A stretch of 64,000 nucleotides of DNA from Pseudanabaena sp. PCC 6802 (GCF_000332175.1 NZ_KB235914.1:1613368-1677367); one strand, 5' to 3'; positions 1 through 9,374 are shown, counted from the stretch's first letter. Program-made: numbers and translations. Notes: generated from the letters alone by a model not told the origin.

Positions 1-2
1 AA

Positions 3-842
3 AAGAGTCGCAGCGCGCTGATCTGCGGTGAATATATTACGCTGCAGGGTACTCAAGATGCTTTGAAGCGCGTTCATACCCTGCTATCGGATCTAATCAT
101 TTCCGATCTACCCGTATTTCTCTGGTGGCAGGGCAGTCCCGCCCCCAATACCAGCTTGTTCGAGAAGTTACTGAGTCTTAGCGATCGCGTCATTTTTGAC
201 TCATCTTACTTTACAGAGCCAGAAGCAGATTTGCGCAAAGTCAGTCAGATGATTAGTGCCGGAGCGCAGGTTGCCGATCTCAACTGGCGTCGCCTCGCAC
301 CTTGGCAGGAACTCACAGCCCAAGCCTTCGATCCACCCGATCGGCGTGCGGCAATTTGGGATGTCGATCGGATCACGATCGACTACGAACGCGGTAATAG
401 CACGCAAGCTATGATGTTTCTGGGGTGGATTGCGAGTCGCCTGGATTGGCACCCCACATCGATTACAAACCAGGGTGGCGATTACAATATCCAACTGATT
501 ACCTTTAAGGGTAAAAACGACATTCATGTCGAAGCAGAGCTAGCTGCGATTCCTACTGCCGATCCTGGCGATGTTATTGGAGATATGCTTGGTTTAAGGC
601 TAACCTCAACTAATCCAAATGCTACCGATGCTTGTAATGTCTTCTGTTCCGAGTCGATGGGTTGTATGCGGATGGAAGCATCTGGTGGCGCTCAGGTCTG
701 TCACATCCATCAGGTGACAACGCTGGCAGATCAAAGGGCAGATACGCTTCTATCTCAGCAACTCCAACGCTGGGGACGGGAAGTTCTCTATGAAGAGAGC
801 CTGGAAGTTACTGCCAAAATTCTCAGCCTTCCCCAAGCTTGA
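3..842 (+). CDS. opcA: OpcA, glucose-6-phosphate dehydrogenase assembly protein (5' end outside window)
   Basis: The reading frame is open from the first bases of the window to the TGA at 840-842, so the N-terminal part lies upstream. The internal TTG at 63 is not the real start because in-frame coding sequence runs back to base 3. About 279 residues are visible, including the DLPVFLWW segment and the cysteine-rich tail CNVFCSESMGCMRMEA typical of OpcA. In cyanobacteria OpcA is a redox-sensitive allosteric effector of glucose-6-phosphate dehydrogenase (Zwf), promoting oligomerisation and activity in the dark oxidative pentose phosphate pathway. zwf usually lies just upstream, which cannot be checked here. 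The visible cysteines fit the known thioredoxin-sensitive behaviour. A strong hairpin follows the stop codon. Confidence 0.88.
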   Translation, partial: KSRSALICGEYITLQGTQDALKRVHTLLSDLIISDLPVFLWWQGSPAPNTSLFEKLLSLSDRVIFDSSYFTEPEADLRKVSQMISAGAQVADLNWRRLAPWQELTAQAFDPPDRRAAIWDVDRITIDYERGNSTQAMMFLGWIASRLDWHPTSITNQGGDYNIQLITFKGKNDIHVEAELAAIPTADPGDVIGDMLGLRLTSTNPNATDACNVFCSESMGCMRMEASGGAQVCHIHQVTTLADQRADTLLSQQLQRWGREVLYEESLEVTAKILSLPQA

Positions 843-882
843 ATCTGTAGGGGTAGGCACGGGGCACACTACCCCTACAGAT
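843..882. terminator. 14-bp palindromic hairpin after opcA
   Basis: ATCTGTAGGGGTAG (843-856) pairs perfectly with CTACCCCTACAGAT (869-882) around a 12-nt loop. It starts directly after the opcA stop. There is no clear T-run, so it may be a dispersed cyanobacterial palindrome acting as a 3'-end stabiliser rather than a classic intrinsic terminator. Confidence 0.55.
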
Positions 883-900
883 AGATTCTGCCATATCCTC

Positions 901-1293
901 TCAAAACTCCAGTTTTTGAACTTCGTAACGAATACTGACATCGTTCACTTTGGTTTCACGTGTAAATATACGAGTAGATTCGGGATGTTGGATTATTAAA
1001 TTGTGATCGCCCTGCCAAATGACATTCAGTTTGGGATAATACTTGATGACAAAAGTATTACTGCTCTTGTTGGTAGGAAGTACTGCATCTGCATTAAGAA
1101 TGGAGACTTGGGTACTGCCACCATCAGTTGCGCCGCAGTCCCGCTCAAATACAACTGCTTTCCTCGTACGATCTGGGGAGGCGATCTCTCTTATAACCTT
1201 ATTACTACACACGAAAAGACTGCAACTGTTTAAGCCCCAGACCATTACTATGAAAATTGGTAAGTTTCCCCAATGATTTTTTTTAATTCCCAT
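901..1293 (-). CDS. Small putative lipoprotein, function unknown
   Basis: This 130-aa protein was not recognised with certainty. The N-terminus is basic (MGIKKNH), followed by a hydrophobic stretch and LNSC at residues 21-24, which resembles a lipoprotein signal with Cys24 as the lipidated residue. The rest is a small mixed alpha/beta domain with the segment ASPDRTRKAVVFERDCGATDG. That pattern (charged start, a DCGATDG-like motif, then a beta-rich half) resembles small uncharacterised envelope proteins of the DUF5412 kind. It lies alone between opcA and the globin gene, on the opposite strand to opcA, and its 3' end is close to the opcA hairpin. Membrane attachment is inferred from the signal only. 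Confidence 0.55.
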   Translation of the reverse strand: MGIKKNHWGNLPIFIVMVWGLNSCSLFVCSNKVIREIASPDRTRKAVVFERDCGATDGGSTQVSILNADAVLPTNKSSNTFVIKYYPKLNVIWQGDHNLIIQHPESTRIFTRETKVNDVSIRYEVQKLEF

Positions 1294-1328
1294 ACCTCGT
1301 CGGTCTGTGTTTGTCAGGACTACAGATA

Positions 1329-1754
1329 TCAGGAGGCTCCTTCCCGTAAGCCTTCAGCTAGAAGTTGCATAACTATAGCATAGGCCTCCGACCAGGCGCG
1401 TTCTGTTGCGATAGTCCAATTGCTAACATTAGAATCGGCAAATGTTGCAAGCAAGGCTTTTTCAAAAAGGTACAAATTCTCTTCTTTGACTCCATAACGA
1501 ACGTGGCGGGCACCCAATCCTCTAAGAGTTGAAGCTAGCATAGCTGGCTTTTCTAAATTTCTTACCACCAGAGTTAGCGCCGATATCAACATCTTTTTTT
1601 GTTCGTCCATGTTTGTCTTGGCAAACAACGGCTGTAATTGCGGCTCCAGGCGAAAGAGATTGACGTAGAAACGAGATGCAAACTCATCTTTTTGTTTCAA
1701 GATCTCGTCAAAGCTTTGTTCGATTGCCCGGACGGATTGGGCTGCAATAGACAT
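1329..1754 (-). CDS. Single-domain bacterial globin
   Basis: A 141-aa protein with the length and helix pattern of a three-over-three single-domain haemoglobin, the same fold as the globin domain of flavohaemoglobins. The CD-corner Phe lies in PLFAKT (Phe44). The proximal histidine is His84 in GARHVRYGV, the typical context in flavohaemoglobin-like globins. No reductase domain follows, so electron supply must come from elsewhere. Likely roles are oxygen or nitric oxide binding and detoxification. The gene is monocistronic and preceded by a near-consensus promoter (1808-1835). The start is supported by the GAGG stretch just upstream of ATG 1754. Family assignment is firm, but the physiological ligand is an inference. 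Confidence 0.88.
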   Translation of the reverse strand: MSIAAQSVRAIEQSFDEILKQKDEFASRFYVNLFRLEPQLQPLFAKTNMDEQKKMLISALTLVVRNLEKPAMLASTLRGLGARHVRYGVKEENLYLFEKALLATFADSNVSNWTIATERAWSEAYAIVMQLLAEGLREGAS

Positions 1755-1807
1755 CTTTGAATTTCCTCAAATAAAACAATTACATCTATTTTGCCCAAAT
1801 TGCTAGG

Positions 1808-1835
1808 ATTATATCAGGGCAACCATGCTTGTCAA
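1808..1835 (-). promoter_or_regulatory. Near-consensus sigma-70 promoter of the globin gene
   Basis: On the minus strand TTGACA (1835-1830) and TATAAT (1813-1808) are separated by 16 bp, with a TG one base ahead of the -10 box (extended -10). The -10 box lies about 54 bp upstream of the globin start codon. The rest of the 350-bp gap (1755-2104) shows only an RBS-like AGGAGAAAG ahead of the rightward gene and no further gene. Confidence 0.7.
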
Positions 1836-2104
1836 AAACATATATACACTGTGGCGCAACCATACAGAGTCTTTTTTCATGAAATTTTGCAAAATCTTAA
1901 GCTTTCCGATCGTTTCAAATTGCCGGAAGGCGATCCATAATTTAGAAATATGGCAGGCAGCAACCGATCGCTGCTAAATCCCTACATATCGCGGATATTG
2001 ACGTTCGAGAATACTGACGAGCAACCTTAATAAAAGCGCTGTGGTACGGATAGAGATGGCAGCGATCGTACCTATGCAATGAGCATGAGGAGAAAGTCGA
2101 ATTT

Positions 2105-2545
2105 ATGCGCAAGCACTTAAACTTGAGGTCGTTTACCCTGGCATTGATGGTACTGACTGGGAACTATTTATCTAGTTTAGCCGATTTCCAAGCAGCGATC
2201 GCAACTACTCCCGATCGAATACGCCAGCAACAAGAGAGGCTTTGTCGAGAGGAGCAAGGGAACAATATTGGGATTAAAGCTTGTATCTGGTTGGAATACG
2301 ATACAGCCGATCGCAAGTTGAATGAGGCGTACAGACAACTGACAGCGAAGGTATCGCCGGAGGAGCGATCGCTCCTGACGGAAGCGCAACTGGGATGGAT
2401 TAAGTTGCGAGATAATACCTGCGAATTTGAAGTTTACAGGAGTCGTGGCGGTACGGGTTTTAGTGGATTTTTGAATGCATGTAAGACGCGCATCACCAAC
2501 CAGCGCCGAGTGGAACTAGAGCGTTACTTAACAAAACAGAATTGA
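2105..2545 (+). CDS. LprI-like (DUF1311) secreted protein
   Basis: A 146-aa protein with a signal-like N-terminus (MRKHLNLRSFTLALMVLTG). The mature part carries the family pattern: Cys in LCREEQ, Cys in GIKACIWLEYDTAD, then ADRKLNEAYRQL, AQLGWIKLRDNTCEF and a late Cys in LNACKTR. This pattern of paired cysteines around a four-helix core defines the LprI/DUF1311 family, some members of which inhibit lysozyme. It is probably exported and disulphide-bonded in the periplasm. AGGAGAAAG lies about 10 bp before the ATG and supports the start. The gene stands alone, and the actual inhibitory target is unknown. Confidence 0.75.
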   Translation: MRKHLNLRSFTLALMVLTGNYLSSLADFQAAIATTPDRIRQQQERLCREEQGNNIGIKACIWLEYDTADRKLNEAYRQLTAKVSPEERSLLTEAQLGWIKLRDNTCEFEVYRSRGGTGFSGFLNACKTRITNQRRVELERYLTKQN

Positions 2546-2575
2546 CACCAAAATTCGATAGTCATTTGAAGTTCT

Positions 2576-3286
2576 CTAAACGGGATCGGGAATTCGTTGC
2601 TTAGTGCAGGTGTAGGTGTAGGTCTGCTCTAAATCGAGCGGAAGAAAAATACCGCCTTTTAGGAAGAGAGGAACCATTGGCAGAGGTTCGCCAATGGTCA
2701 ATGGTTCCTGCCAAATACTGAGATGGGATATCCCATCGATTTCTGCTACTCGATAGGCAACAACATACAGGTCTGACTTCAAAGACTCTGTTTGCAACGA
2801 TAGCTGCTGCATCAAGTTGTGATGTAAATTGGCAGAAAGCGTTGTCACTATATCAACGATTACTAGCCCAATACTTTGTTGCAGATAGGTCTGACACTTT
2901 GAGGTGAAAGCATTGCGATGAGTCGGGCGATCTTTGTTGGCAGGACTGACCAACTCGATCGCTCCCACCAGAGTCGGCCCCGCCTGGGTATTGAAGATTT
3001 GTACTTCAACACTGTCTGTGGTGGGTTGAAATGGGAGCGTTGCTGTGGGTGGCCGTGGACTCCATTGCGTCGATTCTGGGGTTTGTTGAGCGAAACTCGT
3101 TAAGGGAACTTCGCTCAAGGTTGCCACATCAATTTCAATGCCAAACTGAACGTTCGGCTCCGCAAAGTAACCCTCCGGCAATAGTTGATTTAGATTTTCA
3201 GCGAGGTAAGTTGACCAGGCATTATGAAAGCTATGCCAATGCCGTTTGGTGCTGAGGGGAGGGAAAAAATGATCGCGCAATGACAT
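2576..3286 (-). CDS. DUF4058 family protein
   Basis: A 236-aa protein that begins with the strongly conserved DUF4058 block RHWHSFHNAWSTYLAE followed by LLPEGYFAEPNVQFGIEID. The middle part has an IELVSPANKDRP segment, which resembles the core of restriction-nuclease-like folds, and the C-terminus has the usual LxLQxxxxxTYxxCTKQRIPDP tail. The family is abundant and multicopy in cyanobacteria and has no established function. The gene is divergent from devB, and no partner gene is evident. Family assignment is firm and function is unknown. Confidence 0.85.
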   Translation of the reverse strand: MSLRDHFFPPLSTKRHWHSFHNAWSTYLAENLNQLLPEGYFAEPNVQFGIEIDVATLSEVPLTSFAQQTPESTQWSPRPPTATLPFQPTTDSVEVQIFNTQAGPTLVGAIELVSPANKDRPTHRNAFTSKCQTYLQQSIGLVIVDIVTTLSANLHHNLMQQLSLQTESLKSDLYVVAYRVAEIDGISHLSIWQEPLTIGEPLPMVPLFLKGGIFLPLDLEQTYTYTCTKQRIPDPV

Positions 3287-3349
3287 GATGAGTTCCCAAA
3301 TGGGTTAGTCCTATCCTATCGTAAATAAAAAAGTGCGTTATCTGCCAAA

Positions 3350-3367
3350 TTCACCCGATTGGGTGAA
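3350..3367. promoter_or_regulatory. 18-bp palindrome between DUF4058 and devB genes
   Basis: TTCACCC (3350-3356), four bases GATT, then GGGTGAA (3361-3367) form a perfect inverted repeat. It lies about 90 bp upstream of the devB start and about 65 bp upstream of the divergent gene. It is the right size for a dimeric repressor operator, but this is inferred from symmetry only. Confidence 0.35.
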
Positions 3368-3457
3368 CTGGTTGCAGGTAGCACGCAATTTTGTAGCAGA
3401 TAAACTACGATAGGCAGGATACAAATGCATCGTCAAAGCGCCAGCAACAAGACGATT

Positions 3458-4642
3458 ATGGCTCAAGTACGAGATTCGCAGAAAACGTTTAAACCCTGGG
3501 TAGTGGGCGCGATCGCGATCGCCACCTCCCTGGGGGTATTTGCCATAATTTCTAATGTCCTGCAAGCTCAAGCGCCGAAACCTACAGAGACCGCCACTGC
3601 CACCCCCAGTAAAAACGTTACCGCCCTCGGTCGCATCGAGCCAATGGGGCAAGTAATTAAACTATCGGTAATTAATGCCCAGGATAGCCGCGTTGATAAG
3701 CTCTTAGTTCAAGAAGGTGACTACGTAAAGGCAGAGCAGGTAATTGCAGTTTTGCAAGGTTTAGATAAAAAGAAGGCGGCGTTGGCGGAGGCGGAACAGG
3801 AGCTAGCCGTGCAGGAAGCCAAACTAGCGCAAACCCTTGCCGGAGAATCAAAAGTGGGGGAAATCGCTGCTCAGGAAGCTAATATAGCTCAATTAGAAGC
3901 CCGCCTGCGTACCGAAACGGCTGAGAAAAAGGCTGCCATCGCTCGCATTGAGGCGGAATTGCGTAACGATCGAATTACCTATCAACGCTATCAAACTCTC
4001 CACCAGGAGGGGGCGGTCAATACTTCTGATATTGATGAAAAGCGTAAGAATTGGGAAACTTCCCAAGCTAAATTAGATGAGGCAAAAGCACAGTTGGCGA
4101 ACGCGGAATCTACGCTCAAGGAGCAAATCCGCCAGCAGCAGGCCACTCTAGATAAGTTGCAAGAAGTGCGTCCCGTTGATGTGAGAGTGGCGCAAGCGCA
4201 AATGCAATATTCCAAAACTAAGGTGGCGACTGCTAAAGCCGATCTCGATGATGTTTACGTGCGCGTACCCGTAGCGGGTAGAATCCTCAAGATCAATACC
4301 CGCATCGGCGAGCAGGTGAATACGCAGCAGGGCATTGTGGAGTTGGGGCAAACCGATCGGATGTACGCGATCGCGGAAGTCTACGAAACCGATGTCTATA
4401 AGATTAAGCCAGGTCAGAGAGCCAGAATAACCAGCGAAAATGGTGGCTTTGAAGGAGAGCTACAAGGCACTGTCGATCGTATCGGTCTGCAAATTAAAAA
4501 GAAAAATGTCTTAGATTCCGATCCTGCTGCCGACAAAGATGCACGTGTAGTTGAGGTGAAGATTCGCATCGATTCCAAAGATAGTAAGAAAGTGGAGGCT
4601 CTCACTAACCTTCAGACGCGGATTTCGATCTCCTTGAATTAG
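3458..4642 (+). CDS. devB: DevB-like membrane fusion protein (HlyD family) of an ABC exporter
   Basis: About 394 residues when started at ATG 3458 (MAQVRDSQ); an upstream ATG at 3425 would add 11 residues. A single N-terminal transmembrane anchor (WVVGAIAIATSLGVFAIIS) is followed by the first half of a lipoyl-like domain (VTALGRIEPMGQVIKLS). Then comes a long alpha-helical hairpin rich in Ala, Glu and Gln, the second lipoyl half (DVYVRVPVAGRILKINTRIGE) and a beta-barrel domain. This order is that of periplasmic adaptor proteins of the DevBCA type. Such adaptors link the inner-membrane DevC/DevA transporter to a TolC-like outer-membrane channel, and in heterocystous species they export glycolipids. 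It is the first gene of a devBCA operon, with 10 bp to devC. Confidence 0.9.
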   Translation: MAQVRDSQKTFKPWVVGAIAIATSLGVFAIISNVLQAQAPKPTETATATPSKNVTALGRIEPMGQVIKLSVINAQDSRVDKLLVQEGDYVKAEQVIAVLQGLDKKKAALAEAEQELAVQEAKLAQTLAGESKVGEIAAQEANIAQLEARLRTETAEKKAAIARIEAELRNDRITYQRYQTLHQEGAVNTSDIDEKRKNWETSQAKLDEAKAQLANAESTLKEQIRQQQATLDKLQEVRPVDVRVAQAQMQYSKTKVATAKADLDDVYVRVPVAGRILKINTRIGEQVNTQQGIVELGQTDRMYAIAEVYETDVYKIKPGQRARITSENGGFEGELQGTVDRIGLQIKKKNVLDSDPAADKDARVVEVKIRIDSKDSKKVEALTNLQTRISISLN

Positions 4643-4652
4643 TTTAATCGTC

Positions 4653-5837
4653 ATGAAACTGCTACCCGCCAAAGATTTGCTAGATAATCTCGCGCACGAA
4701 CTACCGCTGGGATGGTCGCAACTCGCCCACAAAAAAGTGCGCTTTGCCGTAGCGCTGGCAGGAATTGGGTTTGCCAACGTCTTGATCTTTATGCAGCTTG
4801 GGTTTAGCTCGGCTCTTTTTGACGGAGTTACCCGCATTCACGATCGCCTCAAAGGAGATCTATTTCTTGTCAGTAAGCGATCGAGATATCTCGGCAATCG
4901 CGGGTTCCCTCGGAGTCATTTATACCAGGCAGCAGCAGTGGATAACGTTGCTTCAGCCCGCCCTTTTTACTATGCCCTGTCAGGATGGCGAAACCCTGAA
5001 AATAGGCTATTTGAAGATGTGGGCGTAATCGCCTTCAACCCCTCGCAGCCAATTCTAGATCTGCCAGAGGTGGAGCAACAAATGGATAAGATCGTTATTC
5101 CCGATACCGTATTATTCGATCGCCTATCTCAAGTGACGCTCGGCCCCGTACCCGAGATGTTGGCACAAGGGAAGCGCGTCACCTCTGAAATTAACAAACG
5201 CAAAGTTATTGCCACTGGTACATTCACTTTGGGTGGCACCTTGTTTAAAAGCGGCCACGTTATCACCAGCGATTGGAATTACCTGCGCATCTTTGGCAAA
5301 GATAGTCTGGACGAAATTCAAGTTGGCGTAATTGCGCTCAATCCAGGTGCGGATATCCAAACCGTACGGAGAAATATTAAAGCCAGCGTCCCAGAAGAGA
5401 TTCTAGTTCTCACCCGTAAAGACTTCGTACAGGTAGAGATCGACTTCTGGTCGCAGCACCCCGCCGGAGTGATTTTTGGCTTTGGTACGATTATGGGCTT
5501 CATCGTCGGAGTTGTCGTGGTCTATCAAGTTCTGTATTCTGATGTCAGCGATCATCTACCAGAATACGCTACCCTAAAGGCAATGGGCTACTCTAATCGA
5601 CGATTGCTAGGAGTAGTTTTTCAAGAGGCAGTGATTCTCGCAGTCTGCGGTTTTGTGCCGGGGTGTTTGGCTTCCCTCGGCATGTACGCTGGTTTGAGCC
5701 ATCTGACCAAACTACCCGTAAATATGCGTCCTCATGTCGCTACCCAGGTGTTTGTCCTCACTGTTTCCATGTGTACGATTTCCGCCGCGATCGCCTCGCG
5801 CAAACTCCAATCTGCCGACCCTGCCGATGTGTTTTAG
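4653..5837 (+). CDS. devC: DevC-like ABC exporter permease (FtsX/MacB type)
   Basis: A 394-aa permease. It opens with WSQLAHKKVRFAVALAGIGFAN, the juxtamembrane helix and first membrane segment typical of DevC. A large extracytoplasmic domain follows (roughly residues 40-260), then three C-terminal membrane helices: FGFGTIMGFIVGVVVVYQVL, EAVILAVCGFVPGCLASLG and VATQVFVLTVSMCTISAAIA. DHLPEYATLKAMGYSNRRL is the cytoplasmic coupling segment conserved in FtsX-like permeases. It forms the transmembrane half of an exporter with the ATPase encoded 19 bp downstream. The cargo is not visible; in relatives it is a lipid or glycolipid. Confidence 0.92.
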   Translation: MKLLPAKDLLDNLAHELPLGWSQLAHKKVRFAVALAGIGFANVLIFMQLGFSSALFDGVTRIHDRLKGDLFLVSKRSRYLGNRGFPRSHLYQAAAVDNVASARPFYYALSGWRNPENRLFEDVGVIAFNPSQPILDLPEVEQQMDKIVIPDTVLFDRLSQVTLGPVPEMLAQGKRVTSEINKRKVIATGTFTLGGTLFKSGHVITSDWNYLRIFGKDSLDEIQVGVIALNPGADIQTVRRNIKASVPEEILVLTRKDFVQVEIDFWSQHPAGVIFGFGTIMGFIVGVVVVYQVLYSDVSDHLPEYATLKAMGYSNRRLLGVVFQEAVILAVCGFVPGCLASLGMYAGLSHLTKLPVNMRPHVATQVFVLTVSMCTISAAIASRKLQSADPADVF

Positions 5838-5856
5838 ATTTTAACTATTCCGCACT

Positions 5857-6570
5857 ATGCCTCCACAACCCACCGTTTCTATCCGCAATCTCAACCACGC
5901 TTTTGGTAGTGGCAATCTCCGTAAACCAGTACTTAGCGATATTGATTTAGATATCAATCCTGGCGAAGTGGTGTTGCTCACCGGCCCATCAGGGAGCGGT
6001 AAAACTACGCTGCTTACTTTGATTGGTGGGTTGCGATCGTTACAGGAGGGCAGTTTGCAAATCCTCGGCCAAGAGCTATATGGTGCCAGCCAGAAGCAAA
6101 TGGTACAGGTGCGCAGCAATATTGGCTTTATCTTCCAGTCCAACAACCTTTTGGAATGCCTCACTGCCCATCAGAATGTCAGAATGTCTCTGCGCTTGCA
6201 CGATCGCATTCCCATGCGAGATCGCACCAAACTTTCGGTGGCGATGCTGGAGGCTGTTGGTTTGGGCGATCGCGCTGACTACTATCCCGCTGCTCTATCT
6301 GGCGGGCAAAAACAGCGGGTGGCGATCGCGCGGGCTTTAGTCAGCCATCCCAAACTCATCCTCGCAGACGAACCGACCGCCGCCCTGGACAGTCGATCTG
6401 GTAGAGATGTGGTGGAAATTATGCAACGCTTGGCAAGGGAGCAGGGATGTGCGATTCTACTCGTCACCCACGACAATCGCATTCTCGACGTTGCCGATCG
6501 CATCGTCAACATGGAAGACGGTCGCCTTACAACGCAAGATACAGTTGCGATCGCGATGGCGACAGAGTAA
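5857..6570 (+). CDS. devA: DevA-like ABC exporter ATPase
   Basis: A 237-aa ABC ATPase of the LolD/MacB class. Walker A is [11 protein letters not shown], the Q-loop is GFIFQSNNL, the signature is [15 protein letters not shown], Walker B is [13 protein letters not shown] and the switch histidine is in LVTHDN. It completes the devBCA set. glcD starts 27 bp downstream on the same strand, so cotranscription is possible, although no functional link is obvious. DevA homologue status rests on both sequence class and the B-C-A gene order. Confidence 0.92.
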   Translation: MPPQPTVSIRNLNHAFGSGNLRKPVLSDIDLDINPGEVVLLTGPSGSGKTTLLTLIGGLRSLQEGSLQILGQELYGASQKQMVQVRSNIGFIFQSNNLLECLTAHQNVRMSLRLHDRIPMRDRTKLSVAMLEAVGLGDRADYYPAALSGGQKQRVAIARALVSHPKLILADEPTAALDSRSGRDVVEIMQRLAREQGCAILLVTHDNRILDVADRIVNMEDGRLTTQDTVAIAMATE

Positions 6571-6597
6571 ATTATTAATGAGTTGCTAACTAGTGCC

Positions 6598-8115
6598 ATG
6601 ATTGCGATACCTCAACCATCACCCACAATCGATCCGGATCGTCAGCCCCTTCAACCCGATCCGCGAAAAACTGATTGGCAGAAGATCGCGCAACTATTTG
6701 CCGCGATCGTGGGAGCAAAGAATGTCGTACGCGCGCGCGAAGATCTGATTGCCTATGAGTGCGACGGCCTAACCAGCTATCGCCAGCAGCCCGAAATAGT
6801 GGTTCTGCCCAGCACCACGCAGGAAGTGTCGGAAGTGGTGAAGGTATGCGATCGCTACAATATTCCTTTTGTGGCCAGAGGTTCGGGTACGGGCTTGTCA
6901 GGTGGTGCGTTACCGTTGCAGAATTCGGTTCTGATCGTGACCGCTAGAATGAAGCAGATTTTGGCAGTGGATTTAGAGAATCAGCGCGTGGTAGTGCAAC
7001 CTGGGGTAATTAATAACTGGGTGACGCAGGCGGTGAGCGGTGCGGGATTCTATTACGCGCCCGATCCCTCCAGTCAGATTATCTGTTCCATTGGTGGGAA
7101 TGTGGCGGAGAACTCTGGTGGAGTGCATTGCCTCAAGTATGGCGTTACCACCAATCACGTCCTGGGGCTAAAAGTGGTGCTACCTGATGGAGCAATTGTC
7201 GATTTTGGAGGAAAAATTCCCGAAATGCCGGGTTACGATCTGACTGGCATTTTCGTTGGTTCGGAAGGGACATTGGGAATCGCTACGGAAATCACGCTCA
7301 AAATCCTCAAAACATCGGAAGCAATTAGCGTACTGCTGGCGGATTTTAATAGCGTGGAAGCAGCAGGCAGTGCTGTATCCGATATCATTGGTGCTGGCAT
7401 CATCCCTGGTGGCATGGAAATGATGGATAACATGAGCATCAATGCCGTCGAAGATACGGTTGCCACTGGTTGCTACCCCCGCGATGCTGTCGCTATTTTA
7501 TTAGTTGAAGTGGATGGCTCGCAGGTGGAAGTGGCAGAGAATGCCAAATTGGTGGAAGCAATTTGTCGCAAAAATGGAGCGCGTAACGTTACCTCGGCGA
7601 GCGATCCGGAGCAGCGCCTCAAGTTGTGGAAGGGTCGTAAAGCTGCCTTTGCAGCTATGGGGCAGTGCAGCCCCGACTATTACGTACAGGATGGCGTGAT
7701 TCCGCGCACGAAGTTACCCTACGTTCTGCGGGAAATTGAGGCACTCAGCAAGAAATACGGCTACAACGTCGCTAATGTTTTCCATGCGGGCGACGGGAAT
7801 TTACATCCTTTGATTCTCTACGATAATTCTCAACCTGGAGCTTTGGAAGTTGTGGAGGAATTGGGTGGAGAGATTCTCAAACTATGCGTTAAAGTCGGTG
7901 GCAGCATCTCCGGCGAGCACGGCATTGGTTCTGACAAGCGCTGCTACATGCCCGAAATGTTTACCGACGCTGACCTGGCTACGATGCAATGGGTGCGTCA
8001 GGTATTCGATCCTAAAGCGATCGCGAATCCCACCAAGATTTTCCCTACGCCGCGCACCTGTGGCGAAGGGGCAAAACCTCACATTGACACAGCATTTCCT
8101 GCCGAGCGATTCTAA
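6598..8115 (+). CDS. glcD: GlcD-type FAD-linked oxidase (glycolate dehydrogenase subunit)
   Basis: About 505 residues from ATG 6598; a TTG at 6583 is in frame but less likely. The N-terminal FAD-binding PCMH domain shows [15 protein letters not shown] and [19 protein letters not shown], followed by [11 protein letters not shown]. The C-terminal substrate domain has [17 protein letters not shown] and [15 protein letters not shown]. This layout matches GlcD, the flavoprotein that oxidises glycolate or D-lactate to the 2-oxoacid and passes electrons to the quinone pool. In cyanobacteria it acts in photorespiratory 2-phosphoglycolate salvage. Partner subunits GlcE and GlcF are not nearby. Discriminating D-lactate from glycolate specificity is not possible by eye. 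Confidence 0.9.
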   Translation: MIAIPQPSPTIDPDRQPLQPDPRKTDWQKIAQLFAAIVGAKNVVRAREDLIAYECDGLTSYRQQPEIVVLPSTTQEVSEVVKVCDRYNIPFVARGSGTGLSGGALPLQNSVLIVTARMKQILAVDLENQRVVVQPGVINNWVTQAVSGAGFYYAPDPSSQIICSIGGNVAENSGGVHCLKYGVTTNHVLGLKVVLPDGAIVDFGGKIPEMPGYDLTGIFVGSEGTLGIATEITLKILKTSEAISVLLADFNSVEAAGSAVSDIIGAGIIPGGMEMMDNMSINAVEDTVATGCYPRDAVAILLVEVDGSQVEVAENAKLVEAICRKNGARNVTSASDPEQRLKLWKGRKAAFAAMGQCSPDYYVQDGVIPRTKLPYVLREIEALSKKYGYNVANVFHAGDGNLHPLILYDNSQPGALEVVEELGGEILKLCVKVGGSISGEHGIGSDKRCYMPEMFTDADLATMQWVRQVFDPKAIANPTKIFPTPRTCGEGAKPHIDTAFPAERF

Positions 8116-8152
8116 GATTCTCTATAGGGATATTCTGCAAGTGAGAATGGTA

Positions 8153-9136
8153 TTAGCGTACAAATAGAGGCATCACTTCGGCGGAAGTAAAGAGACCGTG
8201 AATATGACGCTGGTGTAGCATTTTCCCTGCTTTGAGATAACCAAAGGCTGACCCGCAGACGTTCGCTGCCATACTGGTCTCATCGCCCAAAGTAAATGTG
8301 TGCGTGGAGATTTTGCCCTCAAAGGTTCTGCCCGTGAGTTTCATATTCGTACTGAGCGGTTTCTTGGGATTGCGCGTATCCACAACACCGCCAACCGTAA
8401 CGCGGGAGCGATCGCAAATTCCCAACCGCTCCAACAAAATATCGTCGGCATGTTCCATATTTTCGAGCGTAATGATGCCGTTAGTTTTCTCTAACAACGC
8501 TTCCACTTCCGCATCAGTCATCGCCTGCGCGGTTTCGACGCTGTAACCGGGCATATGGGCAATATCTTCGCGAATGGTGGCGCGATAGGCGGCCCAGTTG
8601 GCAATACCGACACCAAAGGTAATTTCGACACTATGGACTTCGGCAAAACTTTGGGCAGCGATCGAAGCTGCTGCGGTTAGCAAGCCCGGTGTCGCACCAC
8701 AACCAGTCATGTAGGTAATGCGATGCGCGGCGAGATCGCCAGACAAATCGATTAATTGTTCGACGGCGCTGGTACGCTTGATTGCATCGACCAAAACACC
8801 CTGCCACCCGGACTGGATGAATTGCCGAGCCACGCTTGCCATGAAAGTGTTAGGTAGGTTAGGTAAAGCTAGAAAGTAGCCGTCCACATCCCGTGCCGTA
8901 GCAATCAGGTTGGCAATACTGTCCTGACTGGCTGTGCCGTAGGACTCCAGGTGACCCACCGAACCCTTGGCTTGGTAGGCAGCGATCGCCGCACTTACGT
9001 TTAGACCGCTGGAACTGTAGGCGTAGCCGTCTCGATCTGCGATCGCCACCAATGTCATTTCCTGCTTGCCAGCTAGTAGTTTAGCTGCCGCCTGACCCAG
9101 ACCGCCAAAACCTAAAATTCCTACCTTAATCGTCAT
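8153..9136 (-). CDS. Saccharopine-dehydrogenase-like NAD(P)-dependent oxidoreductase
   Basis: About 327 residues from ATG 9136 ([19 protein letters not shown]); five residues more if ATG 9151 is used. The N-terminus is a Rossmann fold with GFGGLGQAA and an acidic end of beta-2 ([11 protein letters not shown]). The central block [16 protein letters not shown] resembles the catalytic region of saccharopine or carboxynorspermidine dehydrogenase-like enzymes. It belongs to a conserved cyanobacterial family usually annotated only as saccharopine-dehydrogenase-like. The substrate is unknown. The gene converges on glcD with a 37-bp gap and is divergent from the serC operon. Confidence 0.7.
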   Translation of the reverse strand: MTIKVGILGFGGLGQAAAKLLAGKQEMTLVAIADRDGYAYSSSGLNVSAAIAAYQAKGSVGHLESYGTASQDSIANLIATARDVDGYFLALPNLPNTFMASVARQFIQSGWQGVLVDAIKRTSAVEQLIDLSGDLAAHRITYMTGCGATPGLLTAAASIAAQSFAEVHSVEITFGVGIANWAAYRATIREDIAHMPGYSVETAQAMTDAEVEALLEKTNGIITLENMEHADDILLERLGICDRSRVTVGGVVDTRNPKKPLSTNMKLTGRTFEGKISTHTFTLGDETSMAANVCGSAFGYLKAGKMLHQRHIHGLFTSAEVMPLFVR

Positions 9137-9224
9137 ATCAGCTTTACCCAATTTACTTACTCAAAAAGCCAGTCTTAATAATAACCCCGAAGGTATCTTA
9201 AAGTTTTGCACAAGGCAAAAATGA

Positions 9225-9294
9225 GTAATGTCATGACAAATGTAATCGGCAAAACGAGCAATGTCATGACAAGTGTAATCAGCCAGACATGACA
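9225..9294. promoter_or_regulatory. Repeated TGTCATGACA palindromes ahead of the serC-led operon
   Basis: Two copies of a perfect 10-bp palindrome TGTCATGACA lie at 9229-9238 and 9262-9271, each within a longer near-identical direct repeat (AATGTCATGACAARTGTAAT). A third copy with two mismatches, AGACATGACA, is at 9285-9294. They fill the 238-bp divergent region between the oxidoreductase gene and the serC-led operon. Their spacing (33 and 23 bp) and symmetry suggest operators for a dimeric regulator. The regulator itself is not identified. Confidence 0.5.
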
Positions 9295-9374
9295 TTTATA
9301 CGATGTTTTCAAAAACCTCTTCCCGATAAAGTAGGGCTACCGAATGATAGGTTGCTCTTCAAGGGTAAAACATA

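Noticed and set aside
201-527. Minus-strand frame in opcA
   Set aside because: It is antisense to a well-conserved gene and has no homology pattern.
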